A DNA stretch of 20,496 nt from Thermoplasmata archaeon (GTDB lineage: Archaea > Thermoplasmatota > Thermoplasmata > Thermoplasmatales > Thermoplasmataceae). How positions within the stretch are numbered: position 1 is the stretch's first letter; each line of letters begins with the position of its first letter. The DNA is taken from the NCBI GenBank assembly GCA_021797295.1, contig JAKAAA010000006.1, positions 1-20,496 on the forward strand, given 5' to 3'. The notes below the pieces were generated by a model. It ran no database searches, was not told the DNA's origin, and was given only the letters and a program-made list of their open reading frames with translations. The translations under genes were made by a program, and so were the position numbers. Positions 14,385 to 20,496 of the stretch are shown piece after piece.

Positions 14385-15032
14385 TTATTTTTTGGCAGAG
14401 CAGTTGAATTCATCACTGCAGGTTTTGCCAAGGCTTCTCAGTATGGAGAAAACAATGCCGAGACCTTTCTGTGCATCTTCATCCTTCATGGCATGAAGTG
14501 TTCCCATCATTCCACTAACAGGTGTTACAGTATCTGTCTTGATTGCGTTTTCTACAGCCTTTATCATGTTAACATAATGTGGTGCTACGCTCAGGTCGAG
14601 GGTTCCAAGGGATTCCAGTATAGGTTTCTCATTCATGATCAGGTTCATGGTAAAGTCGTTTGAGAATAATCCCATTAAAACTCCCATTGCACCATCATCA
14701 TTGAGAACTCCCAACACAGGATCAAGGATACCCTTGTTCTGCATTATGGTGACCATGTCAAGCAGATTGCTCAAAGCCTTTACGTTCTTTTCCTCTGACA
14801 TTATTTTTAATAAAACCATGACAGAATCAGTCTTTGTTGTAAGAGATAGTACGTCATCGCTGGTCAGCAATCCAAAGACGGTCTTCATTGTTTCATCGTC
14901 GCTCAATATACCGGATATTACATCCAGAAAACCAAGATTATCAAGCTTTTTTATAAGCTCAACTGCTCTGGTTAAACTGGATATATATTCAGGTTTCATC
15001 AATTTTTCTAACTGTTCATCTTCTGACATCAT
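14385..15032 (-). CDS. DUF1641-family protein
   Basis: A 215-residue largely helical soluble protein. Repeated helical segments of similar wording (LDNLGFLDVISGILSDDETM and MQNKGILDPVLGVLNDDGAM) mark it as DUF1641. The family has no known activity but is recurrently encoded next to sulfide:quinone oxidoreductases or formate dehydrogenases. A C-terminal pair of cysteines is present in KTCSDEFNCSAKK. It lies six bases after the sqr stop codon, and its GGTGAT Shine-Dalgarno overlaps that stop, so translation is probably coupled to sqr. An ATG one codon later is an alternative start. A role as an accessory or assembly factor of the SQR is inference. Confidence 0.8.
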   Translation of the reverse strand: MMSEDEQLEKLMKPEYISSLTRAVELIKKLDNLGFLDVISGILSDDETMKTVFGLLTSDDVLSLTTKTDSVMVLLKIMSEEKNVKALSNLLDMVTIMQNKGILDPVLGVLNDDGAMGVLMGLFSNDFTMNLIMNEKPILESLGTLDLSVAPHYVNMIKAVENAIKTDTVTPVSGMMGTLHAMKDEDAQKGLGIVFSILRSLGKTCSDEFNCSAKK

Positions 15033-15038
15033 AATATA

Positions 15039-16274
15039 TCACCAGCTGGCAAGGTACTTATCAAGTGCCATATCTCCATTTGTCCACATGAAGTATTTGG
15101 TAAACAGTTCCTTCTTTATATGGTTTGTGGGTGATGGCTGGGCGATTTTTTTGTCTCCGCCGTAGAAGGTTGTGTCATCCACTGATATTGCAAAGCCTTC
15201 AAGCGGGTTATCTGCTATACATACAACTTCCGGTGTGTATGAATCAATTTTTGTTGGTACTCCGAGCCTGTTTGCAAGATCCTGCATTGCAATTCTTGAT
15301 GTCTGTACTGCAAGGAATCCGAGCTTTGGAACAGTTATCTGGTTTGAGTCTCCGCATGAATAAACATTTGGATATTTCACGGATCTCATCTGTTCATCAG
15401 TAACCATGAAACCTCCATCATCAAACAGATCCTTGGTTGAGTTTTTAACTGCATCATTTGCCTCGTATGGCGGAAGTATAACAGCTATATCAGCCTTTAT
15501 TGTTTTTCCATCCTCGCTCACTATTTCATCCTTTTTGATTTCGCTTACACGGAAATTCCATACCATATCAAATCCGGCCTGAGTATACATTGTTTTTATA
15601 ACTCCTCTGGATTCCTTTGAAATATCTGTAAGTACTTCCTCACCGGGTGAGAATATAGTTATGTGTGTCTTGTCCATAACACCTTTCTTCTTCAGGAATG
15701 CCGGTATCATCAATGAAAGTTCAAATACAGGACCTTCGCATGCTGATTCCGCTACATCGGACCAGTTTTTCGGGTATTTACCTCTGGGGTTCAATGTCCC
15801 CTGATAGAATACACCGGAACCTATTGCGATATTTCCGCCTTCGAATTTATTTAATCTGTCATAAAGCGCAGTTGCAAAGTCAGGTTCGCATGCACTTGCA
15901 CCGTATTCATCCCATCCCTTCAGGTGCTCTACTCCGAGCTTTGCGCCGAATGCAACCACAAGATAATCATAAGTAATATTCTCCTTCTTGCCATCCGGTG
16001 TTGCGTATTCCACTTTATTCTTCTTAGCATCTATTGCTGTTGCCTCTCCGAGAATGAATTTTATTCCCTTTGCAGGCAGTGCTGTAGCCAGATCCACTTC
16101 CAGGTCTTCAGCTTTGAAAACACCTATACTGACATGAGGCATTCCGGGCCTGAATGCAGCATAGGGTGTTTTATTAATCAATGTTACATCTATTTTATCC
16201 CCAAGCAATCTCTTTGCTGTGTAGGCAGCAGTCAATCCAGCAAACCTTCCTCCTAAAACAAGTAATTTAGTCAT
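15039..16274 (-). CDS. sqr: Sulfide:quinone oxidoreductase (FAD-dependent, Acidianus-like)
   Basis: A 411-residue monotopic membrane flavoprotein that oxidises sulfide to polysulfide and passes electrons to the quinone pool. The FAD-binding Rossmann motif is LVLGGRFAGLTAAYTAKR at the N-terminus; NVYSCGDSN near 303-311 is the second FAD contact. Cys129, Cys179 and Cys352 fall almost exactly where Acidianus ambivalens SQR has its three redox-active cysteines (129, 178, 350), which favours true SQR over a type II NADH dehydrogenase. The C-terminal aromatic and basic helix (KKELFTKYFMW) suits membrane-surface attachment. GGTGA at 16278-16282 precedes the ATG, and a TATA-like GTTAATATATAACC lies at 16303-16316. 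A DUF1641 gene follows in the same operon. Confidence 0.87.
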   Translation of the reverse strand: MTKLLVLGGRFAGLTAAYTAKRLLGDKIDVTLINKTPYAAFRPGMPHVSIGVFKAEDLEVDLATALPAKGIKFILGEATAIDAKKNKVEYATPDGKKENITYDYLVVAFGAKLGVEHLKGWDEYGASACEPDFATALYDRLNKFEGGNIAIGSGVFYQGTLNPRGKYPKNWSDVAESACEGPVFELSLMIPAFLKKKGVMDKTHITIFSPGEEVLTDISKESRGVIKTMYTQAGFDMVWNFRVSEIKKDEIVSEDGKTIKADIAVILPPYEANDAVKNSTKDLFDDGGFMVTDEQMRSVKYPNVYSCGDSNQITVPKLGFLAVQTSRIAMQDLANRLGVPTKIDSYTPEVVCIADNPLEGFAISVDDTTFYGGDKKIAQPSPTNHIKKELFTKYFMWTNGDMALDKYLASW

Positions 16275-16302
16275 ATTTCACCACTTATGTTATAATATTA
16301 CG

Positions 16303-16316
16303 GTTATATATTAACT
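16303..16316 (-). promoter_or_regulatory. sqr promoter
   Basis: GTTAATATATAACC on the minus strand is centred about 35 bases before the sqr ATG. It predicts a leader of about nine bases that contains the GGTGA ribosome-binding site. The rest of the 185-base gap down to leuB is AT-rich without a clear gene. Confidence 0.45.
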
Positions 16317-16459
16317 TTTTTATCACAATTATGAAGAAAAATGCTTTTTTGGTAAAAAAATAGGTATATACTTTATATAGATATCATTTATATTTATAAA
16401 AGAAAAATGAATAAATCATTTTGTGAAATAAAATGTCAAAAAGCTTAATTTTTAAATCG

Positions 16460-17530
16460 TTAAAGTTCATTATTCATCAGTGTTGCTCTGGCAACAATCT
16501 GTTTAATAAATCCGGAGGTGGTATACGACCCGCCTGACTCCATAGGGATTATACCATTATTTATTATATTTTTCAAAGATTTCTCGATGATAGCTGCTGT
16601 TTCATTCATTCCTATATGCTTCAGCATCATTATAGATGATAATATTGAGGCTACGGGGTTGGCAATATCCTTGCCGGCGATGTCTGGTGCACTTCCATGC
16701 ACCGGCTCGAACATAGAAGTTTTATCTCCTATATTGCCGCTTGGTGCATATCCCAGTCCACCAGCAAGAGAACTGGTCATATCGGATATTATATCTCCGT
16801 AAAGATTGGGTGCAATGATATACCTATATTTTGATGGGTTTTTGATAATATTATATGCAAGAGAGTCGGCGTATTCAAAATTTATCTTCTTTCCCATCTT
16901 GGTGGAATACCTGCCTGCTATATCCCTCCAGAGGGAATACATTTCAACTGCATTGGCTTTATCAGTCACAGTAATGATATCCGAATCGGCAATTTCGAAG
17001 GCTTTTTTAAAAAACCGGTTTAAGTTCCGTTCAGAAAGCATGCCTAAAGTATAATATATAGTATTATCAGAAGTTCCTGAAATGTCAATATTATAATCAT
17101 AAATATCATCCTGCTTTTTGAATTTTTTTGTTCCTGGAAGCGTTCCAGCAATACCGGAATAGAAATCCTCCATATTTTCCCTCAGTATGGTTATGTTAAT
17201 TTCATTTCCTGTGATCTCCCTGAAAGAAATGGCCGGCCTGATATTCATATATAGATCCAGTTCCTTTCTGAGCTTGAGTATAACACCCTGCTCCATTATT
17301 CCCGGTTTGACACGAAAATCACCGATGGCACCGAAGAATATTGATTTATAACCCTTCAGGTCATTTATTTCCTCATCTGTAACAGTAACTCCTTTATCGA
17401 GATACCGCTTTGACGATATATCATAATAAACAAAGTTAAGGGATTGGTCCACCGAGTACAGCATTTCACATACCTGGGGAATTATTTCCTTTCCAACACC
17501 ATCCCCCGGTATAACAGCTATATCTACCAT
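16460..17530 (-). CDS. leuB: 3-Isopropylmalate dehydrogenase
   Basis: NAD-dependent oxidative decarboxylation of 3-isopropylmalate, the third committed step of leucine synthesis; beta-decarboxylating dehydrogenase family. In the 356 residues the N-terminal VIPGDGVGKEI, the metal and substrate segment NLYGDIISDMTSSLAGGLGY and the NAD-binding EPVHGSAPDIAGKDIANP are clear. Its ATG overlaps the leuD stop by seven bases (ATGGTAG), so translation is coupled. It is the last gene of the leuACDB operon. Homoisocitrate dehydrogenase is a close relative, but the operon favours leucine. Confidence 0.94.
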   Translation of the reverse strand: MVDIAVIPGDGVGKEIIPQVCEMLYSVDQSLNFVYYDISSKRYLDKGVTVTDEEINDLKGYKSIFFGAIGDFRVKPGIMEQGVILKLRKELDLYMNIRPAISFREITGNEINITILRENMEDFYSGIAGTLPGTKKFKKQDDIYDYNIDISGTSDNTIYYTLGMLSERNLNRFFKKAFEIADSDIITVTDKANAVEMYSLWRDIAGRYSTKMGKKINFEYADSLAYNIIKNPSKYRYIIAPNLYGDIISDMTSSLAGGLGYAPSGNIGDKTSMFEPVHGSAPDIAGKDIANPVASILSSIMMLKHIGMNETAAIIEKSLKNIINNGIIPMESGGSYTTSGFIKQIVARATLMNNEL

Positions 17531-18006
17531 TTTCCGGACCTCACATAATTCACCAGCCCGTTGCTTTCAATAATATTTTTTAAAAACTCCGGATATTCCT
17601 TAAATTTGATCTCCTTTCCCCCATATACTATCTTGCTGTTGCTGAAGTCTACTGTAATTTTTTCAAAATTGTCTGCTGTTACCTTTGCTTCTATAACAGG
17701 GATTCCTGTATTGATGGCGTTTCTGAAGAATATTCTTGCAAAGCTTTCGGCTATAATGCATGAAATGCCCAGCCCCTTTATAGTAATAACAGCATGTTCC
17801 CTGCTGGAACCGGAACCAAAATTTTTGCCTGCCACTATTATGTCTCCTTTCTTTATAGACCCCGCCAGATCAGGATATTCATTTTCCATGAAATGCGGTG
17901 CCAGTTTATCTGGCTCCGATGTATTCAGGTATTTGGCAGGTATGATCTGATCCGTGTCCACATTATCCCCTAATACTATTGCCCTTCCACTTATTGTCGT
18001 TACCAT
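17524..18006 (-). CDS. leuD: 3-Isopropylmalate dehydratase small subunit
   Basis: The swivelling-domain partner of LeuC, together isomerising 2- to 3-isopropylmalate. The 160-residue length is typical of archaeal LeuD. Motifs are GDNVDTDQIIPAKYL at 13-27 and NFGSGSSREHA at 62-72, the substrate-binding loop shared with aconitase domain 4. Its ATG immediately follows the leuC stop with no gap, preceded by GGAG. The 3' end overlaps leuB by seven bases. The subunit could in principle serve homoaconitase, but the operon contains leuA and leuB. Confidence 0.95.
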   Translation of the reverse strand: MVTTISGRAIVLGDNVDTDQIIPAKYLNTSEPDKLAPHFMENEYPDLAGSIKKGDIIVAGKNFGSGSSREHAVITIKGLGISCIIAESFARIFFRNAINTGIPVIEAKVTADNFEKITVDFSNSKIVYGGKEIKFKEYPEFLKNIIESNGLVNYVRSGKW

Positions 18007-19248
18007 TTATATCTCCTCCGGTGTTCCTATTCTTCCCAGTATGGCTGATGCTGCTACTATTGACGGATTGGCCAGGTAAACCCGTGATGTTTTATCGCCC
18101 ATTCTGCCTATGAAGTTTCTGTTTGTGGAGGATATACACACTTCATCAGGGCCAAGGACCCCCATATAACCTCCCAGGCATGCCCCGCATGTTGTGCCCG
18201 AGAAATAACCACCGGATTCCACAATAGTATTTATCAGGCCCTCCTTCAGGGCCTGGTTATAAACCTCCTGGCTTGCAGGTACAACCATCAGTCTTACATT
18301 TTTGTTCACTTTTTTGCCGTTCAAAATTGCTGCTGCCTTCCTGATATCCTCTATCCTTCCGTTGGTGCATGAACCTATATATGCCTGATCAATTTTCTCA
18401 TGGATTTCCGACGCTATCCTGACATTATCAGGTGAATTTGGAATTGCGATAGATGGTTCTATTTCATCCATATTAATTTCCAGTGTCTTTTCAAAGTCGG
18501 CATTATCATCAGATTTTACAATTTTATATTCACCGGTATTACGCTGGTTCAGATATTCTATAGTTTTTTCATCCGTATCAAAAAATGAGCATTTGGCCCC
18601 TGCCTCCGTGGTCATATTTGCCATCGTCATTCTCTCATTGACATCTATATATTTGATATCGCCTGAAAACTCCATGCATTTGTAGGCGGCTCCATCGTTC
18701 TTTATTTTTGATAAAATGTTCAGGATTATATCCTTTCCCTCTACTCCCCTGGAAGGTTTACCCCTGAGATTTATTTTAATCGTTTCAGGAACCTTGAACC
18801 ACATTTTCCCGGTGGCAAATATTACACCTGCCTCGGTGCTGCCGATTCCGGTGGATATTGCCGAAAGGGCTCCGTATGTATTGGTGTGGGAATCTGCACC
18901 AGCAATAAGCCTCCCCGGTGCTGCAAAACCCTTTTCCATCATGACCTGATGGCACACCCCTCCATTTCCTATATCGTAAAACCATGTATCGTTTTGAAGG
19001 GCGAAATCCTTTGATTTTTTATACTGCTTAGCAGAATTTATGTCCTTCGGAGGTATGAAATGGTCAGGGATAATTATAATTTTTTTACTCTTGGCCTTCA
19101 TTCCAAGATCGTTGAATGCATCTATTGCTATGGGTGCAGTTATATCGTTTGCCATAACATAATCTATATTTGCCACTACATAGTCTCCTGCTCTAGAATC
19201 TGTTCCACTTTTTTCTGAAAATATTTTTTCAACCGCTGTTTTACTCAT
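18007..19248 (-). CDS. leuC: 3-Isopropylmalate dehydratase large subunit
   Basis: The iron-sulfur subunit of isopropylmalate isomerase, aconitase superfamily, 413 residues as in archaeal LeuC. The [4Fe-4S] ligands are Cys294 in IGSCTNGR and Cys354 and Cys357 in GTTCGACLGG. The segment GADSHTNTYGALSAISTGIGSTE near 117-139 is the conserved substrate region. AGGTGGT precedes the ATG. The ATG overlaps the leuA stop by eight bases (ATGAGTAA), so the genes are translationally coupled. Confidence 0.96.
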   Translation of the reverse strand: MSKTAVEKIFSEKSGTDSRAGDYVVANIDYVMANDITAPIAIDAFNDLGMKAKSKKIIIIPDHFIPPKDINSAKQYKKSKDFALQNDTWFYDIGNGGVCHQVMMEKGFAAPGRLIAGADSHTNTYGALSAISTGIGSTEAGVIFATGKMWFKVPETIKINLRGKPSRGVEGKDIILNILSKIKNDGAAYKCMEFSGDIKYIDVNERMTMANMTTEAGAKCSFFDTDEKTIEYLNQRNTGEYKIVKSDDNADFEKTLEINMDEIEPSIAIPNSPDNVRIASEIHEKIDQAYIGSCTNGRIEDIRKAAAILNGKKVNKNVRLMVVPASQEVYNQALKEGLINTIVESGGYFSGTTCGACLGGYMGVLGPDEVCISSTNRNFIGRMGDKTSRVYLANPSIVAASAILGRIGTPEEI

Positions 19249-20407
19249 TCTTTACCACCTGTAATAAATATTCGTCATCTATAGTTTTATTATTTTCATT
19301 TTTTATTATTGTTAAAATATTATTGATTTCATCATCAGTTTTGTATATGCCCTTGTTTTCCAGTATATATTTTACTGCTGCTTTGCCTGAATGCTTTCCT
19401 ATAACTATTTTTCTTCTGGCTCCAAAAATTTCCGGATTTATTGCTTCGTAGGTTTTGGGATTGTTGATTATGCCCTGGACATGTATTCCTGCCTCATGTG
19501 AAAATGCATTTTCCCCTGTTATGGCCTTATTTTTCTGGGGGATGATTCCACTTGCACTGGAAACGTACCTGGAAAGGTCGTATAGTTTTTCCATTTTTAT
19601 ATCTGTATAGGAATCTGAGAATCCATATATGGATGATACTACCTCTTCAAGAGATGCGTTTCCGGCTCTCTCTCCTATCCCGTTGATGGTTACCTGGGCT
19701 TCCTCGGCACCGGCCATAATGCCTGCCAGGGTGTTTGCTGTTGCCATCCCGAAATCATTGTGGCAGTGAACGCTTATTTTTTTGTCTGTAAATTCCTTTA
19801 TCTTTTTTATAAAATAATACATGGACATGGGATTCATTATGCCGATTGTGTCTGGAAAATTGACAGTCTCAACATCTATTGATGTGATTATTTTTTTCAT
19901 GAAATCCATATCACTCCTGGTTGCGTCTTCCGGTGAAAATATTACTTTCAGCCCATGGGACTTTGCATATTCAACAGATTCGATTATTTTATCAAAAACT
20001 TGATCACGGGACATTTTCAGTTTATATTGCATATGTATATCAGATGTTGCTATGAATAGATGTATTATTCTGGAATTGGATTCTATTACACGATCTATGT
20101 CATTCTTATTGCACCTGGCCAGTGAGCATGTATTTTCTATATCATAATTTATATGTTTAACTGTTTTAAATTCATCTATTGAAACAGCCGGAAATCCTGC
20201 TTCAATTATATTGACACCTGCATTATTTAATTTCATTGCTATTTCATATTTTTCCTGCATAGAAAATGATACTCCCGGAGTTTGTTCCCCGTCACGAAGC
20301 GTTGTATCAAATATGCTTATTTTCTTTCTGACAGGCTCATATCCCATTCTACTATATTCTCCCATATTGAAAAAATCGCCATAGCTTCTACCATCATAAA
20401 AATACAT
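19241..20407 (-). CDS. leuA: 2-Isopropylmalate synthase, short form without regulatory domain
   Basis: Condenses 2-oxoisovalerate with acetyl-CoA, the first step of leucine synthesis. The TIM-barrel motifs are [17 protein letters not shown] from residue 33 (metal ligand Asp34), HCHNDFG at 214-220 (His214, His216), and [17 protein letters not shown] from 241. [16 protein letters not shown] and VNFPDTIG fit isopropylmalate or citramalate synthase better than homocitrate synthase. At 388 residues it stops after the linker subdomains and lacks the C-terminal leucine-binding domain of the roughly 500-residue enzymes. The stop overlaps leuC normally, so this is not a truncation by frameshift. The ATG is preceded by a strong GGAGGT at 20414-20419. 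Citramalate synthase remains possible. Confidence 0.9.
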   Translation of the reverse strand: MYFYDGRSYGDFFNMGEYSRMGYEPVRKKISIFDTTLRDGEQTPGVSFSMQEKYEIAMKLNNAGVNIIEAGFPAVSIDEFKTVKHINYDIENTCSLARCNKNDIDRVIESNSRIIHLFIATSDIHMQYKLKMSRDQVFDKIIESVEYAKSHGLKVIFSPEDATRSDMDFMKKIITSIDVETVNFPDTIGIMNPMSMYYFIKKIKEFTDKKISVHCHNDFGMATANTLAGIMAGAEEAQVTINGIGERAGNASLEEVVSSIYGFSDSYTDIKMEKLYDLSRYVSSASGIIPQKNKAITGENAFSHEAGIHVQGIINNPKTYEAINPEIFGARRKIVIGKHSGKAAVKYILENKGIYKTDDEINNILTIIKNENNKTIDDEYLLQVVKNE

Positions 20408-20413
20408 CTTATT

Positions 20414-20419
20414 ACCTCC
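20414..20419 (-). promoter_or_regulatory. Strong leuA ribosome-binding site
   Basis: GGAGGT on the minus strand ends seven bases before the ATG at 20407. It is one of the strongest Shine-Dalgarno motifs in the window, and it fixes the leuA start. Confidence 0.75.
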
Positions 20420-20436
20420 AAAAATTTTTAATGAAG

Positions 20437-20485
20437 ATAACGTTTACTCAAGCAACAAAAAGTATAACTGCCTGATGAACGTTAT
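20437..20485. promoter_or_regulatory. Divergent leuA promoter with paired AACGTTAT sites
   Basis: ATAACGTT (20437-20444) and AACGTTAT (20478-20485) are 8-bp inverted repeats separated by 33 bases. The TATA-like sequence for both directions lies between them at about 20456-20468. The expected leuA start site, about 26 bases downstream on the minus strand, falls in the left copy. The expected plus-strand start, at the ATG of 20484, falls in the right copy. A regulator bound at these copies would cover both transcription starts. Confidence 0.5.
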
Positions 20486-20496
20486 GGAATTCATTA
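20484..20496 (+). CDS. Start of a divergent gene, cut by the window edge
   Basis: ATG-GAA-TTC-ATT begins at 20484 about 24 bases after a TATA-like AAAGTATA and continues off the edge. Only four codons are visible, so the product cannot be named. The sequence AACGTTATGGAA around its ATG is identical to that around the ATG of the winged-helix gene at 881. It could therefore be a regulator or another member of the same regulon. Confidence 0.35.

Noticed and set aside
15039..16274. Type II NADH dehydrogenase or flavocytochrome c sulfide dehydrogenase instead of SQR
   Set aside because: Three cysteines at the positions of the Acidianus SQR redox cysteines and the adjacent DUF1641 gene favour SQR, although assay would be needed to be certain.
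19241..20407. leuA as homocitrate synthase of the alpha-aminoadipate lysine route
   Set aside because: The [10 protein letters not shown] and FPDTIG segments are of isopropylmalate/citramalate synthase type, and no lysW or lysX-like gene is in the cluster.
1..20496. CRISPR array, rRNA genes or complete insertion sequence
   Set aside because: Reading through the window showed no regularly spaced direct repeats, no rRNA-like stretch and no transposase with paired terminal repeats.

Overview
The window looks like a low-GC archaeal chromosome from the Thermoplasmatales, probably a Ferroplasma, Acidiplasma or Cuniculiplasma-like thermoacidophile. The supporting genes are a Thermoplasma-type N-terminally extended ferredoxin, an archaeal NAC protein, an archaeal class I CCA-adding enzyme, a tRNA without encoded CCA, an archaeal-length ValRS, a non-adenylylated glutamine synthetase and an Acidianus-like sulfide:quinone oxidoreductase. 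Many start codons lie about 24-27 bases downstream of a TATA-like box, so leaderless transcripts look common. Shine-Dalgarno motifs appear mainly at internal operon genes and at leuA, sqr, prx and the ferredoxin gene. The species assignment is an inference.

Layout. 1-552: a GC-richer left edge carrying the 5' end of an unidentified minus-strand ORF, then an AT-rich stretch without a gene. 553-2484: a redox island with a TusA-like protein, a small winged-helix regulator, a one-cysteine peroxiredoxin directly followed by an AhpD-like protein, and a convergent NifX-like protein. 2543-4727: purM, a ferredoxin and an ACT-domain protein. 4849-7373: argG-argH. 7451-11088: valS and a convergent, overlapping glnA. 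11256-12404: a 12-TM membrane protein. 12423-14043: NAC and the CCA-adding enzyme, one base apart. 14046-14315 (minus): tRNA-Gln(UUG) followed after two bases by a ThiS/MoaD/Urm1-like ubiquitin-fold protein ending in Gly-Gly. 14385-16274 (minus): sqr and a DUF1641 protein. 16460-20407 (minus): a tightly packed leuA-leuC-leuD-leuB operon, divergent from a gene that begins at 20484 and leaves the window.

How the genes work together. Biosynthesis dominates: arginine (argGH), leucine (leuACDB), purines (purM) and ammonia assimilation (glnA). Translation is represented by valS, NAC, cca and tRNA-Gln. Redox and sulfur handling is represented by prx/ahpD, TusA-like, NifX-like, ferredoxin and sqr/DUF1641.

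The signals most worth following are: (1) a tRNA-Gln(UUG) fused in one apparent transcript with a sulfur-carrier-like gene, when this tRNA is a standard target of 2-thiolation; (2) the octamer AACGTTAT at the predicted transcription start of three promoters, namely a small regulator, the leu operon and the gene divergent from it; (3) a Thermoplasma-type 'zinc' ferredoxin that has lost three of its four known zinc ligands.
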